Under the pieces are notes generated by a model, which saw nothing but the letters and a program-made list of their open reading frames with translations, did no database searches and was not told where the DNA came from. A stretch of DNA of 64,000 nt, taken from NCBI GenBank assembly GCA_037576195.1, contig CM075102.1:30314745-30378744 (forward strand), in the 5' to 3' direction. Shown in pieces: positions 45,116 through 57,838 of the stretch. Position 1 is the first letter of the stretch; every line of letters starts with the position of its first letter. The stretch comes from Phytoseiulus persimilis (taxonomy: Eukaryota > Arthropoda > Arachnida > Mesostigmata > Phytoseiidae). The translations under genes were made by a program, and so were the position numbers.

Positions 45116-47270
45116 ACTCGGCAGGGAGTTCGGATTGCGCCGAGAAACACACCGGAACTGAGCTAAGGACGCAGGCAAAATACTCGAGCCTCGAACTCGA
45201 GCTGTGTGAATCCTCGAAGCGCCAGTGCATCGGCAAAACTTACGAAGTACTCAGTAAGGAGCGATCAGGTCGCCGACATCGTGACGCATATTCCCTCGTT
45301 GTCTTTGCGTCAATCGGTCAAGAATTGACTTTTCTGGAAAGCCTCGAAAACTTCGCTCTTTTCTCCTTACTTTTTCAAAAAACTGCCCATGAAACCTCTC
45401 GAAATCAACCGATCCAGCTCGAATTGGCTTTATTGGCTGCGGCGAAAGATTCCCCTCATTCGCCGAACAAATGGCGAAGATGTATATCCGACTAGTTAGA
45501 TGCGTTCGTCTGGACGAGTCAGCTGGACAATACGGACCGCATTTATGAATGGCCCCCTGGAACCCGAGGCTCCCGTTGCTCTCTCTATTTCAAACGAAAA
45601 GTATGCAAGGACTCTCCGATTCGATGAGGCCTGGGTTGCCAGATAGGGTGAGTCAGGTGAAAAGCCCAGACCCACGGGACTCTCTCCCGTACGCCCTCTG
45701 AGGCCGTGAGATTAGAAATGGGTATCAAATGGCGAGGGTGTGCTTATTTCGCCGTAGTGCCTGGAATTCCTACTGCCGCACCGATATTCTCACGGCATTC
45801 GCACACTCGCAGCGACCTCCAATCCTCTGCAAGATCCATGTCCCGCTACAAGACACTGGTTCTGCCATTCCAGTGTCGGACCACCAACGCGATACGTGAA
45901 TAATTCTGCGGACAAACCTCTTGGTGTCTGCCCGAGAGTATTACCGAACGGAAGCATCAACCTGTCGAGGCAAATCATAAAGTAGGTCTCGAGATACACC
46001 TCGAATCGCAGAAGAGACAGATTTGTCACACTGATGACAGTTCGCTAACAGAGCTCCGTTTTCCATGACTAACAGCTCATCAAGTTCGTCTCCGGGACCA
46101 TCCTGATGATTCCGACAAATGATCCAAAACGAGCGATTTTGTGGCAGGTTGTCCAGGCGGATCGTAGCTGTTGTCACCTGGGGAGAAACGACATTATCTT
46201 CGAACCCAGCTCTGACTGCGACTGCTCCTGTTAGGGAACCATTGCCAGGTGTATGAACATCAGCTCTCGAGCCTCTGCCGCGCCCGGCCTTGTTCGTCAA
46301 CGTAGGGCGTCATCCGACGTTTATGTTACGTTAATTGAGCAAACTTTGTTCAAATTTATTCGTCGCGGTCACGTTGAGATTTTAAGGTGGATTGTTCCTG
46401 CGCCGCCGGCAAAACAAAGTGCACGTCGAGTTCTCGTGTCGCCTGCTCGCGGAGAAGAGCAGCTCCGCTTGCTCGCAGTTTGCGCTTAGCGGCCGCTGTA
46501 GAGCAGACGCGCTGAAGAATACAGATCAGCATTGCAGAAGTTGGGCGTGCGCCCGCTAGGAAGCAAGCGAACGAGTTCTTCTTGCGTTTTCAGCGATTCA
46601 GACATTTATACTCTGCTGCTGCCGCTGTTGATATTGTGTACTTTCGAGCCGGCAGATCAATAACAGGTCTCCCGATCGGGGCCCCTGCGCGGGTGGTTCC
46701 ATTGGCGGTCGTCCGTTTGTCCATCCATTCATCAGGACACATATCAATCTATCAGTCTGACTTCCTTCTGCAAGTCTGTTTGTACGACCGACCGATCGCC
46801 CGCCTGCCCGCCCGCCCGGCTGTCTGTTCGATCGCCCTCCGACGTCTTATTCGCACAACTTAATTTGTAGGTAAGCTCCCATGATCTGGTTCGGGTCGGC
46901 AGGCATTCCTGTGTTCACTTGTGACTCTGCACGCCGGAGTCGAGACGGATTTCGAGGGGCATCTTTCGATCCAAATATGAAACGGGAGGAGAAGGAGCGC
47001 TCGATGCGATCGCAGTTATCGAACGGGGAATGCTCGATCCGGCGAGCTACCGGAGCTGCTCCCATCTCAATCTTGGGATTACAAACTCGTTCAGTAAATA
47101 CACAATCATTCTGAATTGACAAAGGCATTTGCCGTCAATGCAGCGAATAACAACAGCAGCAGCAACAGCGACACAGACGAATAGACAGGCGTAGCGGTGA
47201 TCTATGCGGGCAGTTCGGGGCAGGGCGGTCCGCCACCGGAGAAGTCGCTCGGACGTTTGAATGTTGTTGA
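45116..47270. other. Unresolved; minus-strand candidate at 45941-46300
   Basis: A minus frame of 119 codons (45941-46300) has convincing composition (ATIRLDNLPQNRSFWIICRN, DELDELLVMENG) but no ATG at its start and no resolved splice partners. A pair of opposing frames at 46847-47128 cannot be separated. Short GACC/GCCC repeats occur at 46785-46820. Confidence 0.4.
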
Positions 47271-47477
47271 ATGTCTTCCGACTCGCAATCAGCTTACACG
47301 GTAACTCTCACAGAGATGCATTCAGGCCTCGATTCCTTTGCAATGCCGCAAACCAATTTAAGAAGATGTTCGACAAAGTCGTCGACGCCGCCTGCTTCTG
47401 ACAGGACGGAAAAGACAGCGGCGTTCGAGGTGGTACATTACGAACGGATAACGCTCGTAAGGCTTCTGCCGCAGTGA
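47271..47477 (+). CDS. Candidate first exon, Ser/Thr-rich protein
   Basis: From ATG (context GTTGAATG) the frame reads MSSDSQSAYTVTLTEMHSGL and stays protein-like for 62 codons to a consensus donor GTAAGG at 47457 (phase 0); unspliced it stops at 47477. A possible phase-0 acceptor (CACTTGGACCAG) leads to a short Cys/basic tail (MTAEKRCRRCDTP). The next exon may instead be further on. No domain recognised. Confidence 0.42.
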   Translation: MSSDSQSAYTVTLTEMHSGLDSFAMPQTNLRRCSTKSSTPPASDRTEKTAAFEVVHYERITLVRLLPQ

Positions 47478-47723
47478 CCGATTCGACTTTTACACTTGGA
47501 CCAGATAACCCTCACAACCATGACCGCTGAAAAGAGATGTCGGCGCTGCGATACACCATGAACGGCTGCAGAAGGAAGCGCGACCGATTTCGAAATATAA
47601 GTGCGGCCTCCTCTGTTTCTGTCCTCGAGTCTTCAACTGAGAAAGTTGAGTTGGAGTCGCGGTGGGGTCGGTGGTGGAGCCGAGTCCAAACCTGCCGCAT
47701 GCACATGCAATGGGAGGAATCAC

Positions 47724-48005
47724 TTAGTTCGCTTGATTGATGAAGAATCCGACAATTGATGGTTTAGATATCAAAAACACTTCGCTGAATTCTCTCAGAG
47801 GCTGGTCTGAAGTCAAACTTCGGATCTCAAAACTGTCGAGGCAGTAATACCGTTGCTCGTCAATTAGGACATCAGTTATGTCTCGATTCCGAAATAGCTT
47901 CACATCACTCCGCGGAATCGGGAGCCTCCCCCATCCAAGGGTTTGGGAATTAGCGCGCAAAGCAAGAGCCGGATTCATTCGTTCGAGACCGAACGAGAAA
48001 CCCAT
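47724..48005 (-). CDS. Uncharacterised 93-residue protein
   Basis: A minus frame from ATG at 48005 to TAA has even, non-repetitive composition (MGFSFGLERMNPALALRAN, RDITDVLIDEQRYYCLDSF, EFSEVFLISKPSIVGFFI). It could be a single-exon gene or a terminal exon. It lies 120 bases downstream of another minus frame (48127-48741) and the two might belong to one transcript. No domain or signal peptide is evident. Confidence 0.42.
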   Translation of the reverse strand: MGFSFGLERMNPALALRANSQTLGWGRLPIPRSDVKLFRNRDITDVLIDEQRYYCLDSFEIRSLTSDQPLREFSEVFLISKPSIVGFFINQAN

Positions 48006-48126
48006 CAAGAATTTTTTAAAAACTCGATGACGTGTCCTTTGTGATCTCGGCTCCTGATACGCCGGATGATTTTGATTTGCGTTTTGCCAACGGTCATCAG
48101 CAATTATCCTCGCCCTTCACGAGGTG

Positions 48127-48741
48127 TTAGTCACCGAATATCGCATTCGAGATAACGGCGTTCCTCTCGACTCCAAGTGGGATGTCACTCAGACTGAAAC
48201 AAGTTTCGGAATGAAGACATTGAAGAATCTGCTCAGTCAAGTGCGGGCGTAACCTCTCAGAGCGTTCGACATCCTGCTTTGTTGATGTTTCTTCGGCTGT
48301 AGCCGATGTGGTTGTTGTTGTCCTCTTCGTTGGGGGTGTAAGGCGATCAGCACCGATCAAGCAAATTAAAGATTCGTTTCGAACCAATGCTCGAAGCTTA
48401 CATAGAGCGGCATCGTAAGCTCTTCCTAACCGTTTCAGCCAGCCTTTCAAAGAGGCAAGTGTTCCGCAGTCGGACAGAATGTTTCGACCCTCCTCTGCCG
48501 CAGCCGCCTGGGAGGTCTGACCACAATGGACGCTATTTGATACAGCGAATCTAATTGATAGCAAGTGAGCGGAGTCGTTCCTTGTTTTATATGCTATGTG
48601 GCTGCTGTTGTTTACGCCACCGTCGTCGAGGATGTTCGTCCGGGTGGCGTATTGCTTAAATCTGACAAAGCCCTGTAGGCGTCGCTGGAGCGAATGAGCT
48701 CGTCCGAGCTGAGTCGTTCCAAATGCGTCCAAAACGAACAT
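48127..48741 (-). CDS. Uncharacterised 204-residue protein
   Basis: The minus frame runs from ATG 48741 without interruption for 204 codons, one of the longest in the window with an ATG. It starts MFVLDAFGTTQLGRAHSLQR, has a basic helix (SLKGWLKRLGRAYDAALCKL) near residues 97-116, a threonine-rich linker (KRTTTTTSATAEE) and an acidic/His C-terminal part. A donor-like GTAAGC inside the frame (near residue 113) means the real gene could be spliced. No known domain; no membrane segment. Confidence 0.42.
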   Translation of the reverse strand: MFVLDAFGTTQLGRAHSLQRRLQGFVRFKQYATRTNILDDGGVNNSSHIAYKTRNDSAHLLSIRFAVSNSVHCGQTSQAAAAEEGRNILSDCGTLASLKGWLKRLGRAYDAALCKLRALVRNESLICLIGADRLTPPTKRTTTTTSATAEETSTKQDVERSERLRPHLTEQILQCLHSETCFSLSDIPLGVERNAVISNAIFGD

Positions 48742-51700
48742 GAGCCGCGGTAAAAACCGAGAGTTGTCACGCGTTCCAAGTCAGGAACGGATGACTTCAG
48801 CCGGTCATCTCATCGTTAACGGCTGACAGAATCAGGAAACTTGGCGAGGCCATTCACTCACTCCGCTTTGCTGTTGAAGAGGTTGAGAATCAGATCGACA
48901 TGATCATGCATCATATCGCACGAGCCACGATTGCAATGAAAGAATTCTAAGCTCCTGCCATGTTCTTGTCAACGATCATCAAAGTTGATGACAGGGAAGA
49001 CAGAAAAAATGACGTCGGATATTTAAGGTGTTTGCTGTTATCAGTGACTACCGCATCCCCTCTTCCTGTCAGTGGGCTCCTGAAAAACTTCTGCGGCCCT
49101 AAAACGACCACCCAGCTAGAAACAGAAAACGCCGGAATATCATATCTCCGCGAAGCGTGTGCCGCGAGAGTGGACTCGAGGCGCAGCAGCGTTTCGAAAC
49201 ACAAGCAAGACTCTCTGGATTAGTGGGAGAGATAACTCGGCAATCACAGGCAAATTTGGGGATCTCTACATCGATCGGGCCATCTTTTAAACACTCTCGT
49301 AAAACATTGATGTGAGGACTCCTTCGGGCTCTGCTTTCCAACGAACAAGCGAGCGACTTTCAGGCGGGAGCAGAAGCTGGAAAAGGCCACCGAACGCGCG
49401 ATGCTGAACAAGCCGAAAATTTTGCACCGAGCCGAAGAGAAAAGAGCTGTTATCAGGGCAGAGGCATATTGATCCACTGGAGATTGATATTCGATTATAA
49501 TACGGTTCGTTGTGGAGAAACTACAAACATAACTGCCGAAGTTCTCGAGATTCTGCCGAGATTCTTAGAGAAGTGATCGAGATCTTCAAGCACAAGCATG
49601 GGTCCTCCTGGAGCTTGAATATTCGAAACTGCGGAGGTCAGAGCTGTGCGACGACGTCTGACAGACCTGGGAAAGTTTCGATACGTTCATCCCGATCGTT
49701 CATTCGCTGACAAAGCACACCCACTTCACCATTAGAGATCGGAAGCCGACTTCGTCTATAGCGTGTTTGCTCGTCCACCAACGAAAAAAAGTCGTGACCA
49801 TCGTGGGAAAAGCCCGAAGTCAGAGGAGTCATTGATGAAAGAGGCATCTCGTAAGTGAACGAATCAACGAGCGACTGAGTGAGCGCTTTTCGTTGCGGCT
49901 AGTCATGCAGGTAGCTCGTCCGCTATCGGCGGCTATCCGCCGGCGTCGGCGTTCTTCTCATCTCGAGAAACCTCTTTTTTTTGCTTTTATTCATTTTGCC
50001 CTTCGCCGCCCTCAGCATCACCTCACTTTGGTATCACCACCCGGCCGTCCGGATAAGCACCATTTTAAAGTAAGAGCGCCCTCCGATCGGCGAAGCAACC
50101 AACTTGCTACCGATTTGTTTAAGAAAGCTTCGTGACATCTCTGTAGGGAAGGCTCTTTGGAGTATTTGTTCCCACCGGTCCTTCCGGATTTCAGGATGCA
50201 TACCCCTGTTCATCCGGGACTATCGTATTTTACGAAAACCTTGTTTGTTCCCTTAGCCATCTGCTGAGCTCTCGAGGCAACCTAACAATAGTTCCTGGCG
50301 AAGTGAGCTCCGCGAGGGCTCCTCTCAAAGAACTCGTCGCGTGTATGTTCGGTAGACCTGTGACTTGTTGCGGTGTAAAGTGGACCCGGTTGAATAAGGC
50401 GAGCGAGCTATTGAAAGAAGCGAAGGGCGGGCGGGCGGAACTTTTTTCCTCGGTTCAAGTCAGGCCGGCAATCGATAACGAAAGAAAGTTAGTTATCGCC
50501 ATAGCCGTTATCAACTAATGTGCCATCGGCAGCGTAGTGTCACCAATTTTCCCCTCAGAAACAGTAGCCGCCCCGATCCCAAGCGACTCGACTTCGCCAT
50601 GAGGACGAAGGAGTAGTGATGGGTGTAACGCTCACTCCAAGAACATGCTCCTACCGTTCGATTCCCGAAGTCGTGCTCGGACTCCCCTGTCCGATTTCTT
50701 CGGCAATTCTGCTCCGATTGTACGTCGACACGGTCTTGGACTGCGACTGCAACAGTTACTCCATTCCTCGGAATCACGGCAGACATCAGATAGTTTTCCA
50801 CTTGGTTTCGATACGAGAGAACGCGCTCATGCTCCTTTTGAGCGAGGTCGTAAAAGAAAGAACGTTTACCGAATGAGACTTGTCATTGGGTCCTCTTCTG
50901 TTCGCCGCGTTGTACTTTGTCGGCCGGGATCCCGAGACGTATTGTGGTCGTTGTCTGGACATGTCGTGAGCAAGGACTTGACTCTAATGGTTCCGCGCTC
51001 GTCTTTGCCCTGCTCGATAGGAGTCCGGTGACATAAGCACAAGGAGTCAAAAAACTTGCCCAACGAAGGTTCAATCGCAGCAATCGATATTGTTGTAAAG
51101 CAACGTCTCCGACAACAACGGCGCCGTGGAAGCTGCTCGAGGGAGATCCAGAAGCTCCCGAAGCTCTTTGTTGAGCCGACCGATGAGCAACGTCAAGATA
51201 TCGGAGCGGGTTTGTCGTTCTTCGTTGCGGTACGCACGGTAACGGAACCGAGATGCGAACGACGACTTAAGTTCAGAGAAATTTGATGAGCATCGGGCTT
51301 CATCGAAGTTATTTCGACTCAGCGGGAGCGGAAGCCAAGTCAATCAAATTTTACTGAATTTGACCGGATTGTCCGCAGGGATGACCATCATTTTCGACAG
51401 GAAATACCCCTACAAGCTTAAAAAGCGCCGCTGACGGCTCCAGCTCCTCGTCATCGACCCAGCAACGAAGGTCCCACCGGAATTTCTGCACAGGTCGCAG
51501 CGCAGTAGAAATTATCGGGTCGGGATGCAGGTACAGAACAATCAGGCTCCGTCGGTAGGGATGGCGGTGGCGGCAGCTCCGTAAGAATATTTAGTTCAGA
51601 GAGACGGGTGCGGTATCGGTTGCTGTTGCTTTATTGTTGTTAATCGGCGATGCTAAGGAGCTCATTGATCTTGGCCAGTCTACTTAACATGAGAATTGAA

Positions 51701-52345
51701 TTAAGATGGGAATTCATCAAGCGGGAGCAGTCGTTCGGGGGAAGGGAGGAGCGGCGATACGCTTTTATGACATCGTTTTGCATCCAACTGTGCCGTTCTT
51801 CCTCGAATAAACTCGTTGTCGATGCTAAATGTCCCTATGCCAGTGATTCTCTGATATTTTACCGCTTCCCAAGTGTCAGTTAGCGCACTGCGGGTCCGCT
51901 CGAAAATTTCGGGAAATGCCGCTCTCTAGAGAAAACGCGTGATCCGAAAGAACAAGACAACGGTACGTCGGATGGCCTGGTGCCGCTTGATCATGAGTGC
52001 AGCCCGGTGCGGGCCGCACCCCCGAGAGCACGTCCCTGGTTTCGGCTGTATGCGTCGTCGTCCGTAAATGACCCTTTCATGTCAGCGGCGAGCGAGCTCT
52101 GCAGGAATCGGTCGCAGTTCTTGAGGGAGTCGATGCCTCTGGACCCCTTCTCCGCTCACGATCGTCGAACATTGGTGGCGATGCACGCGCATACATGCTA
52201 CGGCGTGACTTCCGTTAACACAGTGCGGCGACGTGCACACACCGATTGGTGCATATCGTACGATTTGCGCCTGGCCGCAGGCTTCGAAAACTAGTTTATC
52301 AGATAATTGATCAGCAGTTCAGTCTCTCTTCCGAACACACTACTG
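48742..52345. other. Unresolved; opposing open frames
   Basis: Protein-like frames include plus 48960-49223, minus 49638-49847, plus 50345-50518 and the fully opposing pair minus 51071-51343 / plus 51056-51286. Nothing distinguishes coding from antisense shadow here, and no domain is recognised. Confidence 0.35.
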
Positions 52346-52462
52346 GACCGTGAATGTATTTTTTTTGTATGGCTCTTCCATCTTCTCCCATTTTCATTTC
52401 TCCTTTTTTTCGCACTCACAATTCCTTTGGAAAATCATGGGATCTCTCTTTTCTGAGTTGTT
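52346..52462. repeat. Dispersed repeat, copy B
   Basis: Related to 109-226: TATGGCTCTT, CTCCCATTTT, a T-run with TCGCACTC, CAATTCCTTT and a closing TGAGTTGTT occur in the same order and orientation. An ATG frame across it (52354-52683) is repeat-derived at its start. Confidence 0.65.
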
Positions 52463-55400
52463 CCTCCCAAAAAGAGAGAAGAAAAAGACTCGTTGAGTCC
52501 ATGCCAATCAACGTTGCTCAGAAGAACGCTCCGAACAGTCTTGAGTGCTGCATGACGCCCGAACTCAGCCACGCTAGAGCGCCGCCAAGCCGCCGGCCCG
52601 AGAACGGAAGACTTGTGGGGACTCGGACCCCGAGCGAACTTCACGGCAAAGGATTGTTTCCCGCCGCGCCTCCTCCCAGCTGAGAGGAGGAGAAGACGAT
52701 AGACCCAGTTTTCGGCCACCGTTCGATATCAGAACACGGAAAACATTTCAGAAAGCTACTGCGGTCAGCTGACACAACAGAAATTCAGCGATCGAGCTCC
52801 GAGAACGATCGACTGTCAAGTTAGCCAGTTTCGGGGGCTCACTTGAAAGTGCTCCTCTATCCAGAGCGGACACTGTTGCGAATCGGCGGAAAATTACAAC
52901 GTCTGTCCGCTGTATATCAGCGGACACCTCACTGCTGTTTCGAGTGTGTGAAGCTTCTTTCGCCGCGGTGATTTGTGAGCCACTGTTGTCGGACCTAATG
53001 CGTTTAACACCAGTTCTCGGTCCGAGCTCGATTCAGTCGGCGGTGCGACGGCTCGCCCGCTCGTGTAAAGTAGCCATCCAACTAGGCGAGCGATCGATCG
53101 ACCGGCCGGCTGGCCGCTTAGTTGGTTGGTTTGATGTCGAACGAGCCATTCATACTCTGAGCTGCCGCAGCGGTGCCGGCGGTACTGATCGTCGATTCCG
53201 GCTCGTGAAATACGATGTCGGGGGAGGAGATGGTGCTCATCTTTTGCTCGGATGACTCGATAGGTGCTCCGCCAGCCGACCAGCAGGGCAAGCAGTCAAC
53301 TAGTGGAGCAGATCGTTGCCGCCGCCTTGCTGTACGCTCGAGTTTCGGACGAGAAGCGCCGCCACCCAATTCCTCGTGCGGGTTATCGATGGCCCGGATC
53401 ACAAAGCATGCCGCCTCCGAAGGCACTTGCTGGTACCGACCGACAGCATGCACAGGTAGCAGTGCGCCTTTTCTCCGTGGGATTCATCTTCCTGGAGTGG
53501 TTTCCGCTTCGTCATCCGTCGTAACATGCTGAATAACCACAGTTTAATACTCTCAACTCGAAGAACATTCTACTCCGAAGAGGAGATCAAACGACGTCAG
53601 ACAACGAATCGATAAGAACTGGCTCCGAGGAGAGCAGATCTTTGACACGGAAGCACCGTGAGCCATTCTCGACCACGTGGAGGGAGTCAACCGTTCCTTC
53701 TGACGAAGAATTCATCTGTACCGTACGCTCACGCGTTCGGACTTCGTGTGCGATGTCTCCAGGCGCGGTCGCGGAGCAAGTGTCACTTGAACGCCGCTGG
53801 GTAACTGTGAACGATGTTATCTTGCACGTTGTTCGTTCTGTATCGATAGAACGACCGGAGAGAACTCAGGGAAAAAATTCCTTGGGCAATAGCGATGCCC
53901 CTCGCGACGTCATCGTGGTTGTTGTTTAATCTCCGTCATCGTTACAGAGCGAAGAAGAAGCAGCAAAGCACAAGAAGTCAGACAGCGTGCGAAGCGGGTG
54001 GGGCCACGATTCTCGTCATTGTGGACTACCGAGCAAAACTGGCGAGCGAGCAACAGACGCAGGCCACGGTGGTTACCACGGTGGTGGTATGAGTCAGTAC
54101 CGATGACGCTAACGTTGAATCTGACACAGACGAGTGGAAGAGGTCAACACATTTGAAGGTGATGTACGGCTCGACAAATATCGTTCACTATCAACGCAAC
54201 TGTTTGGCCTCGTCTGCGGATCGGCGAGCTCGCGTAGCTTGCGTTCGCGTCAATGAGCTCAGGTTGATTCATGAAGACTGAAAGATATTCCTCGTGCATA
54301 TGCCTCACTATATTCCGGAAATTCTCGCGGATGTTGCCCAAGCGCATGACGGCCCGGCGAGGTATTTGGTAATAGTGCACGAGCGCATGGCTCAAGAAAA
54401 TCTAATTCGGTCGGTGGTAATCGGGAGATTTCTCTCGGGGATAGATGAAGTGCCGCAACAACGGCGACGCGAAGATCCAACCCAGATCCGCCTTCGTGCC
54501 TCACTCATTGGGGTATTTCTGGCGAGGCTGAGCTTCTAACACTTAATAGATAAATCGCTAATTGAAAAATCTTAATCCGCCGTGTGTGTGTGTTATTTTC
54601 CGATGACCAGCCAAACAACGTACCAAGCACCCGTCCGAAAAGCGAGTCAGTTTGTCAGAAAACCGTAGACCACCGAGCAACGATCGCGGTTTTTCTCAAT
54701 TCCCAGCAAACGACGCCCGGGAGCGACTTGAACGAAAATTTCGTCAGGCGACACATCGAAAAGTTCTCTCCCTCGCCCCCGTACTCGGCATCGCTGCTGA
54801 TGCCGCCGCCGCCGCCAGCTCGATTGACCATAAGATGGTCTGATACGGTGACAGGCCGTGGAACAAAAACCAGAGAAAAATGGAAAGAAAACGAGAGAGC
54901 CGCAGCGTACGCGGGAGTGAAAAGTACCCCACTGTGAAAGTCCACGGCGACGTGGGCACACAAGATGCTATCTCAATGGATTGGCAAATAAGTCACGGAC
55001 GAGTCGATTTCCAATGAGCCGAATACTCTGTTTCTCTCCCTCCCTCGTTGGTTGGCAGGTCGGCCGTTCGAACTCACTCACACGAGAGTTCTCACAAACA
55101 TCAGAAAGCGAGCGAAAAAAACACAAACGGGGAATCCGGAGGGGCTGCTTACACGATCCGAACGAGATCATTGAGCGATACGCGAGCGTTGTCATGCTCC
55201 GGGACCTACAATCGACCCTGATCTGGCTCGTCGAAGTCGCGTGTCGAGAATGAGCCTTTCCTGGAAAGAACCGAACACTGTGTCACGTGAGTGACACCGC
55301 TGACATGTCCGTTCGGCGAGTCGAGTCTCGCACGTGGCTTCACGTAGTTGCACTTTCTCGCGCCCGTAATATCGGAATAAAGACCGTTATTGGTTCCCCC

Positions 55401-55564
55401 GGGGCGACGTGAGAGGAGCAATGAAGACCACAGACGGTTTCTCTGCATGGCATCGTGATATAATATGTTCCCAGTCGAGTTGAAAGTTGCTCACGGTACG
55501 TACGGAAGCCCATTGTTCGTCTTGAACGCCGGTTGGTCGGGGACTCGTGACCGCTGATTCAAAC
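52463..55564. other. Unresolved; opposing open frames
   Basis: Minus 54144-54395 (83 codons from MSHALVHYYQIPRRAV) and plus 54300-54539 (80 codons from MPHYIPEILADVAQAH) overlap on opposite strands and both look like protein. Plus 53642-53929 and 54584-54937 are other candidates. A CCG triplet run sits at 54801-54816. Confidence 0.35.
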
Positions 55565-56053
55565 TCAACAGGCCTGTAGAAGTAAACAGTACTTGACGTT
55601 GGTAATTCTTTCGGCACGGTTTGCCTCATCGAGTAACTCAAGTAGCGCAGATCGTTCATGGCTCCTTCTGTGTGCGGCTATTTCTTCTCAACGTGATACT
55701 CGAACTCACAGAATCTACTCAAGGGTTTACCCAGCTGAGCTGATTTTGGGATTCTCCGAGGGCCGCGGAGGAGCGCAGGAGTTCGAGATGCGATTCTCCA
55801 GCAGAAGAAGCAATGCTCGACAGCGAGATGAAAGCCGACGAATGTTGATGGCCGGCAAGAGCTTTGTGATTAATTCATCAGCTCTCGTCGAAGATACTCG
55901 CGGCGACCGATCATTAAAAACGCTTTCCATTGCAGAATACTTGCTTATCGGTTTCGCGGGAGAGTGCGGTGGCTCTACGCGAGGAACACTAAAATCATAT
56001 TGAGTTTCAGGCAGATTCTCCTCGATTCGCGGCAAGCGTGAGACTGGTTCTGC
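55565..56053 (-). CDS. Unrecognised protein, two 3' exons
   Basis: Minus exon 56053-55731 (acceptor GAGGCATAG, donor GTAAAC, phase 2) joins 55667-55565 (acceptor GCACACAG) across a 63-nt intron. The joined frame is about 140 residues. It includes IEENLPETQYDFSVPRVEPP, a helical part (ADELITKLLPAINIRRLSS) and, only after the frame change at the splice, a leucine-rich helix (SALLELLDEANRAERI) ending QAC. The frame switch giving a natural helix is the main evidence. An alternative minus frame starting MNDLRYLSYS (55659-55387) overlaps exon 2 and would be a shadow under this model. The 5' exons were not found. Confidence 0.45.
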
Positions 56054-57838
56054 CTATGCCTCCCGTTGTTTTCCATCGATGTTCCAGAAGAATCCGTGAT
56101 CCATTGACTGGGCGTCGGGGCCGGGACCGAGTTTCGCTCACTGCTTGACGAGAGTCACCCTTTCGAAAATCTGAAGACCACCTCGTGAGCTTGAAGCGCT
56201 AATTTGACGAAAGCCAGGAGGGCCACACACACACTCACTCATGCGCGAGTTTCGATCTTCACTGAAGAATTCCTCACATTCTGACTGACAGCTCAGCCGT
56301 TGAGAGTTCGGTTCAATTCCCAAAAAATATGTCGGTGTGTTGAGTGCTGCTGCGACTGCTGCCTAACAGCGTTAGGCATGACAGTCACTCCACAAACGAA
56401 AGCGAGCCACGGTTTCGACGGAGAAAGCAGCACTCTGACAGCAGCCGTTCTCAGGAATCGGCTCCTTCACAAACGATCCCAGTTCGGAACTCGATCGACG
56501 TCGTAGTACACAATCGGAAAGCGGATGGTGACGAAATGGCGAGCTGGTCGTATCGAATCCATGCGGTGCCATGCAAGCTCTCTTGCTGATCCCGGGCTGG
56601 AACGCTTCGAATCTTGAAAGTTCGCGATATGTTCTGTTCCGGGTTCCTCCTCCATTCAGATAGATACTCTCGAAAGTCACCGACATTTGAGCCGCGGCAC
56701 CTTAGGGAACCGGTAGCTCGATTATTGTTTTACGCAGTTACTAGCCAAGCATTTCCATTTGAGACCTGGAGAAGAAAGTCATGTTGGGACACCGAATACC
56801 CAGCTTCCATTTCTTTCGCGCCTCCCTAGATTTTTTTCGAGCGACATCCCGGCGGCCCCTTCAACTAGAGACTCTCCTTTATCAATTCTGTCACGGCTGA
56901 GGAGCACCCCGAAGTTTGATAACAGTGTACGCTTCCTCATTTTTCGAGCGGAAACTCATTTCCCCAGTTATGACCACCGAGAGCAAGGGGGAGAAGTCAT
57001 GAGTTCCATCAAAAATCTGCGCCCGCCGCCCCCCTTGAGTCAGTCCTGGATCCGCCACTGCTCCGGAGGCCGTAACTCGGCACCCTCGCGAGCGATTTCG
57101 GCGTTTAGTTTTAAGATTCTCCCGCGTCGGAGCCTTGCGTAGCCAGGTAATGCTTCCAGCTTATCACGTGGTTTCGCGGTCGGAGGATATGCTCCGAATG
57201 GAGGGAAAATCTTTAACGCCATCGCGAAGAATGATGGAACTCCGTTCCCATATCTAACGCAGGACGTCAAATGAGATGCGTCATCCTTTCAGCTTTCAGA
57301 CGAAGAATGAGTTGGCGAAACCGCTCGGGAGGCTGCCGAATGATGGCGTCCGGAAGGGAACGCAACATAAGTCCGATCACATTGGTCCTTCCTTGGAAAC
57401 CACAGCCGAAACTGTTGCTCTCTTCCAGGTTCTCCCAGGAGACAAACCGAGTGAAACTGTTTTGTGCCAGTTATCCGACTGACCACGCGTGAAAGGTTAC
57501 TTGTGACGGCGGAGCCGTCCTCGCGGCATGATATTCGGAGGCTCCGAGTGCAATTTCTTCCGCTACAGGTAGGTTTCAGGCTCCCTGAGTGTTGATAATC
57601 GAATCTTCTGAAGGCTCTGGGAATCAGTCAAAACATCTCCTTCTCTCCGTTTGAGAGCATCGGAAGGGTGTGTGCTCCCTAGGATCGGAACATGCTCTGT
57701 CGCGGGACCCCGGGTATAAGGAATGTTTTCTGAGTCCGAGGGGACGTGTGGCGGCGGTGGAACCGCAAGGAGCGCAGAAGCTGAACGAACCGTGAGGTCT
57801 GGGAGGAACTATTTTCATCCGGAGCGAGCTACTCTCCG
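56054..57838. other. Unresolved
   Basis: Minus 56138-56323 has a Cys pattern ending CVCGPPGF that recalls an EGF-like domain end but lacks the full six-Cys spacing. Minus 56372-56686 and plus 56344-56589 oppose each other. Plus 57276-57482 (68 codons, starting MRHPFSFQTKNELAKP) is protein-like. None is confirmed. Confidence 0.35.
57020..57060 (-). mobile_element. hAT-type transposon terminus, solo or truncated
   Basis: Read on the minus strand from 57060 the sequence is CAGTGGCGGATCCAGGA, followed by a G-rich stretch. This is a widespread hAT-type terminal inverted repeat, whose translation gives the familiar artefact QWRIQD at the end of a minus frame (57040-57222, starting MALKIFPP). No matching opposite end or 8-bp duplication of the flank CTCCGGAG was found, so the element is truncated or its other end has decayed. 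Confidence 0.6.

Noticed and set aside
56138-56323. EGF-like domain suggested by CVCGPPGF
   Set aside because: Only four cysteines with unsuitable spacing; no flanking domain repeats or signal peptide.
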